NCBI RefSeq assembly: GCF_029633865.1
Contig: NC_079215.1
Location: forward strand, 55,393,457 to 55,457,456
Reading direction: 5' to 3'
DNA: 64,000 nt
Source of the DNA: Lampris incognitus
Taxonomy: Eukaryota > Chordata > Actinopteri > Lampriformes > Lampridae
A program made the translations under genes and the position numbers. The notes under the pieces were generated by a model. It saw nothing but the letters and a program-made list of their open reading frames with translations, made no database searches and had not been told where the DNA came from. Each line of letters starts with the position of its first letter. The first letter of the stretch is position 1. This document shows positions 61,701-64,000 of this stretch, in pieces.

Positions 61701-63115
61701 CTGTCGTGAGGCCTCTTCCCAGAGAAGCAGCAAAAGCCTCGGCTGCTGATGTTGCTGCTGCCATTGTGGAGGGGGCTGCTGGGGGCGAAGATGGGATCCC
61801 AGCTGCTCTGATGCCTTCCAGGCCATCTCCAATCAGTTGGTGAATGGGTGGATGTCTGGGCCAAAAAGGGGCTCATGTGCTCACGTTAGACGGACATGTT
61901 GGGCAGAAGGTGCCACTCGCACTCATTCAGGGAGGACAGGCCCAGCCAAAGATGCCTGTAGCCCACTTGTGCCACGCACATGGTGCAGCCACCATTGATG
62001 GCGAAGGCCTGGGACATCCGCAGGATGTTGGCGGCTGTCGTCTGGAGCTCGGTGATCTCAGTCGGTGACAGCTTGGTATACTCGTGGGTGAGCTTGTCAA
62101 GGGACCCAACAAAGAAAGCTATATTGCTAGCTAGTGCCAACACCTGGGAGGCACTGACATAGCCGTGGTCAAAGAAGTTGGACATCACTCATTCCCGCAC
62201 ATTGGGGAGTGACGGCTGACCACCTGGCCAGAGGGAGGCCGACCCTGACTGCATCACTCTATCAGCGGCACACCCTTGTCTCACTCCCAGCCCTCCATGG
62301 AGCAGTAGGGACTGTAGGCCACAGCCGAGGGTTTAGTGTTGAGCAGAGAAGCCCGCTCACACTGCACGTAGTGGAAGAGTGGTGCCATCTTGGGACATGC
62401 AACATGTGTATGAGGCCTACCACGTGGCTGAGCACAAAGGCTGATGGTGAAGTCATCCTGGGGAGCAGAGGAGGGTGGAGCTGACGGAAGCGGGGTTCCC
62501 ATCCTTTTGGCAGCTGAGGTGAACAGGTCGGGCAGGTCGTCGAGTGGGTACTGATGTGCCACCCGCAGCTCCACGTTGAGGAAGAGGGAAGCTGGGACCT
62601 CCTTCTCATGGCCACCATGGTCGTCCTCCTCCTTGTACTCAATCCCAGGGTTTGGAGTGGGCCGTTGCCCCTTCACATGCCAACACCTGGCTAGCATGGG
62701 AGAGACAAACTTCTGCTGATTCTCGCACTCCACTCAGGGGAGACCGAGGCAGGCAGGGCAGGTCTCGGACTCCTCCTGGTGCCACCAACTGAGGCAGATG
62801 AAGCAGGACTGGTGGGCATCCAGGAGCAACATCTGAGCAGCACAGGTGAAGCAGGTCTTGGAGGAAGTAGTAGACATTTTGAGCTGCGACACTGGAGGGA
62901 CAGGAAACTCCCAGCAAAATCCATAGCTCAGGTGGCTGAGTGAAAAAGGGAGAAGAACAGCGGAGACGCAGCGGATTTATAGGGGGCAGTGTACGGTGTG
63001 ACACCTACCACCTAATTGGGAAATGAGTGCAAAGATCTTTCTCAGGTGGCTAGGCAGAACCGCAATGGGGTAAACCAAAAGTGAAGCCCCTTAGAGGGCA
63101 TAGCATGTACGACAA
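58722..63115 (-). mobile_element. DIRS-like tyrosine-recombinase retrotransposon, defective
   Basis: Minus-strand order: gag-like region (62880-61500) with CPACLGLP-like Cys motifs, RNase H (60890-60600) with HVMVKSDNTTVVAYLNRQGG, and tyrosine recombinase (60490-59100) with the LLSIKTALLLALTSTKRVGD helix typical of DIRS recombinases. Inverted terminal repeats: left 58800-58900 (ACCTGAGAAAGATCTTTGCA) and right about 63003-63060 (its complement), with matching flanks. An internal copy at 59036-59080 (ATGTACATGCTCTGCCCTTT) is complementary to the right terminus at 63070-63112, the internal complementary region expected of DIRS. No RT YxDD core was found between gag and RNase H, so it appears deleted. 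Many stops. Confidence 0.87.
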
Positions 63116-63134
63116 AGAAATGCTCAAACACGGG

Positions 63135-63505
63135 CGTCATAGTAGCGTAGCGATCTATTCCATCCCTATAGACACAATTGGCCGTGTCTGCAAATGGGTA
63201 GCCAGATGTAGACATGTGTCCTGACCGCTGCACTAGCACCTCCTCTGTTCAGTCGGTGTGCCTGTTCAGGGGGGAGAGGGAACTGGGGGGAATAGTGTGA
63301 TCCTTCCACGTGCTACGTCCCCTTGGCGGAACTCCTCAATGCCAGGTGAAAAGAAGCGGCTGGCGACTCCACATGTATCGGAGGAAGCATGTGGTAGTCT
63401 GCAGCCCTGCCCAGCTTGGCAGATGGGGTGGAGCAGCGACTGGGATGGCTTGGAAGAGTGGGGTAATTGGCCAGGTACAATTGGGGAGAAAAGGGGGGGG
63501 GTTCC
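63135..63505 (+). mobile_element. SINE family B
   Basis: Head CGTCATAGTAGCGTAGCGAT is shortened (box B region lost). Body TGTCCTGACCGCTGCACTAG, ACATGTATCGGAGGAAGCAT, and tail GGTAATTGGCCAGGTACAAT. It abuts the DIRS-like element. Confidence 0.87.
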
Positions 63506-64000
63506 AAAACTCGGTTTGACTTGGCGTGCCAGCCCCAGCACAGCTGGGATTTGCATTTCCATTACAACAGGGCTACCCTCTTGAAGGTATGTCTTTAAGT
63601 GATGACACGCTTGTCTTGAGTCTATTATTTTCAAAAGCAGCGCCCTCTTTTCAATGACTTGTGCTTTCCATTCTCTTTTGTCTTTGCATTCTTTCGAGAC
63701 GTAATTGAAACAGATGAACGCCTGAAGTATCTATCTGCTATGTCCAGCAGCGAAGGCTTTTTAAACATGTCGCTGAATCGTCCCTGAATGATGTCGAAAC
63801 CCATCTGATGTCACCGCAACCCGCTTCAAGGTGGGTCTGACACACTTTGGCCCGACTCCAGAGATGGTCCATCTTGGGCACGACTCGGCACAACTTGACG
63901 CATTTAAACTGGTAATGGAAACGCAAATCAACACGGCATGAATCGACTCGGCACGGCCAAAAGTGCCAATGGAAAAACCATATTACCTTCCTCTGTCTGT
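63506..64000. other. Unassigned mllt6 intron sequence
   Basis: No exon seen. Terms such as GACTTGGCGTGCCAGCCCCAG (63520) and GGCACGACTCGGCACAACTT (63877) suggest facing ends of an unidentified repeat. Confidence 0.35.

Overview
This window is vertebrate nuclear DNA, almost certainly from a ray-finned (teleost) fish. Three host genes are split into short exons with GT-AG introns. The remaining sequence is a dense mixture of repeat classes typical of teleosts: tRNA-derived SINEs, CR1/L2-like and RTE-like LINEs, a Ty3/gypsy element, a DIRS-like element, a Penelope-like element and hAT MITEs. The species cannot be named from the sequence.

The host genes are pcgf2 (mel18, + strand, last four coding exons, 2508-6998), cisd3 (- strand, all three coding exons, 10344-9047) and mllt6 (AF17, - strand, 13 coding exons, 58641-21099). 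The mllt6 5' exons with the PHD fingers lie beyond the right edge, and the pcgf2 5' exons (RING finger) lie beyond the left edge. Order and orientation match the human 17q12 block MLLT6-CISD3-PCGF2. Every exon junction proposed here keeps frame. The mllt6 exons join to 2535 nt (844 codons plus stop). The cisd3 model gives 126 residues.

The three genes share no pathway operon-style. PCGF2 is a Polycomb PRC1 subunit, and AF17 is a PHD/leucine-zipper cofactor linked to DOT1L; both act on chromatin. CISD3 is a mitochondrial 2Fe-2S protein. The pairing of a PCGF gene with an AF10/AF17 gene is also seen for BMI1 and MLLT10, so this is probably one half of an ancient duplicated block.

Layout: 1-2.5 kb LINE and SINE; 2.5-7.9 kb pcgf2 with a nested hAT/SINE stack in its last intron; 9.0-10.4 kb cisd3, tail-to-tail with pcgf2; 10.8-16.7 kb SINE, LINE and gypsy debris; 17-21 kb duplicated palindromic repeat, then the probable long mllt6 3' UTR; 21.1-58.6 kb mllt6 exons separated by introns filled with transposable elements; 58.7-63.1 kb a DIRS-like element with its inverted terminal repeats; 63.1-64 kb SINE and unassigned sequence.

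No new multi-gene system was found. The points most worth a second look are the nested insertions with recognisable target-site duplications, the in-frame 33-bp repeat in mllt6 exon 4, the 20-bp minisatellite beside an mllt6 splice donor, the inverted Penelope termini beside an RTE insertion, several strong hairpins, and an unnamed dispersed repeat family.
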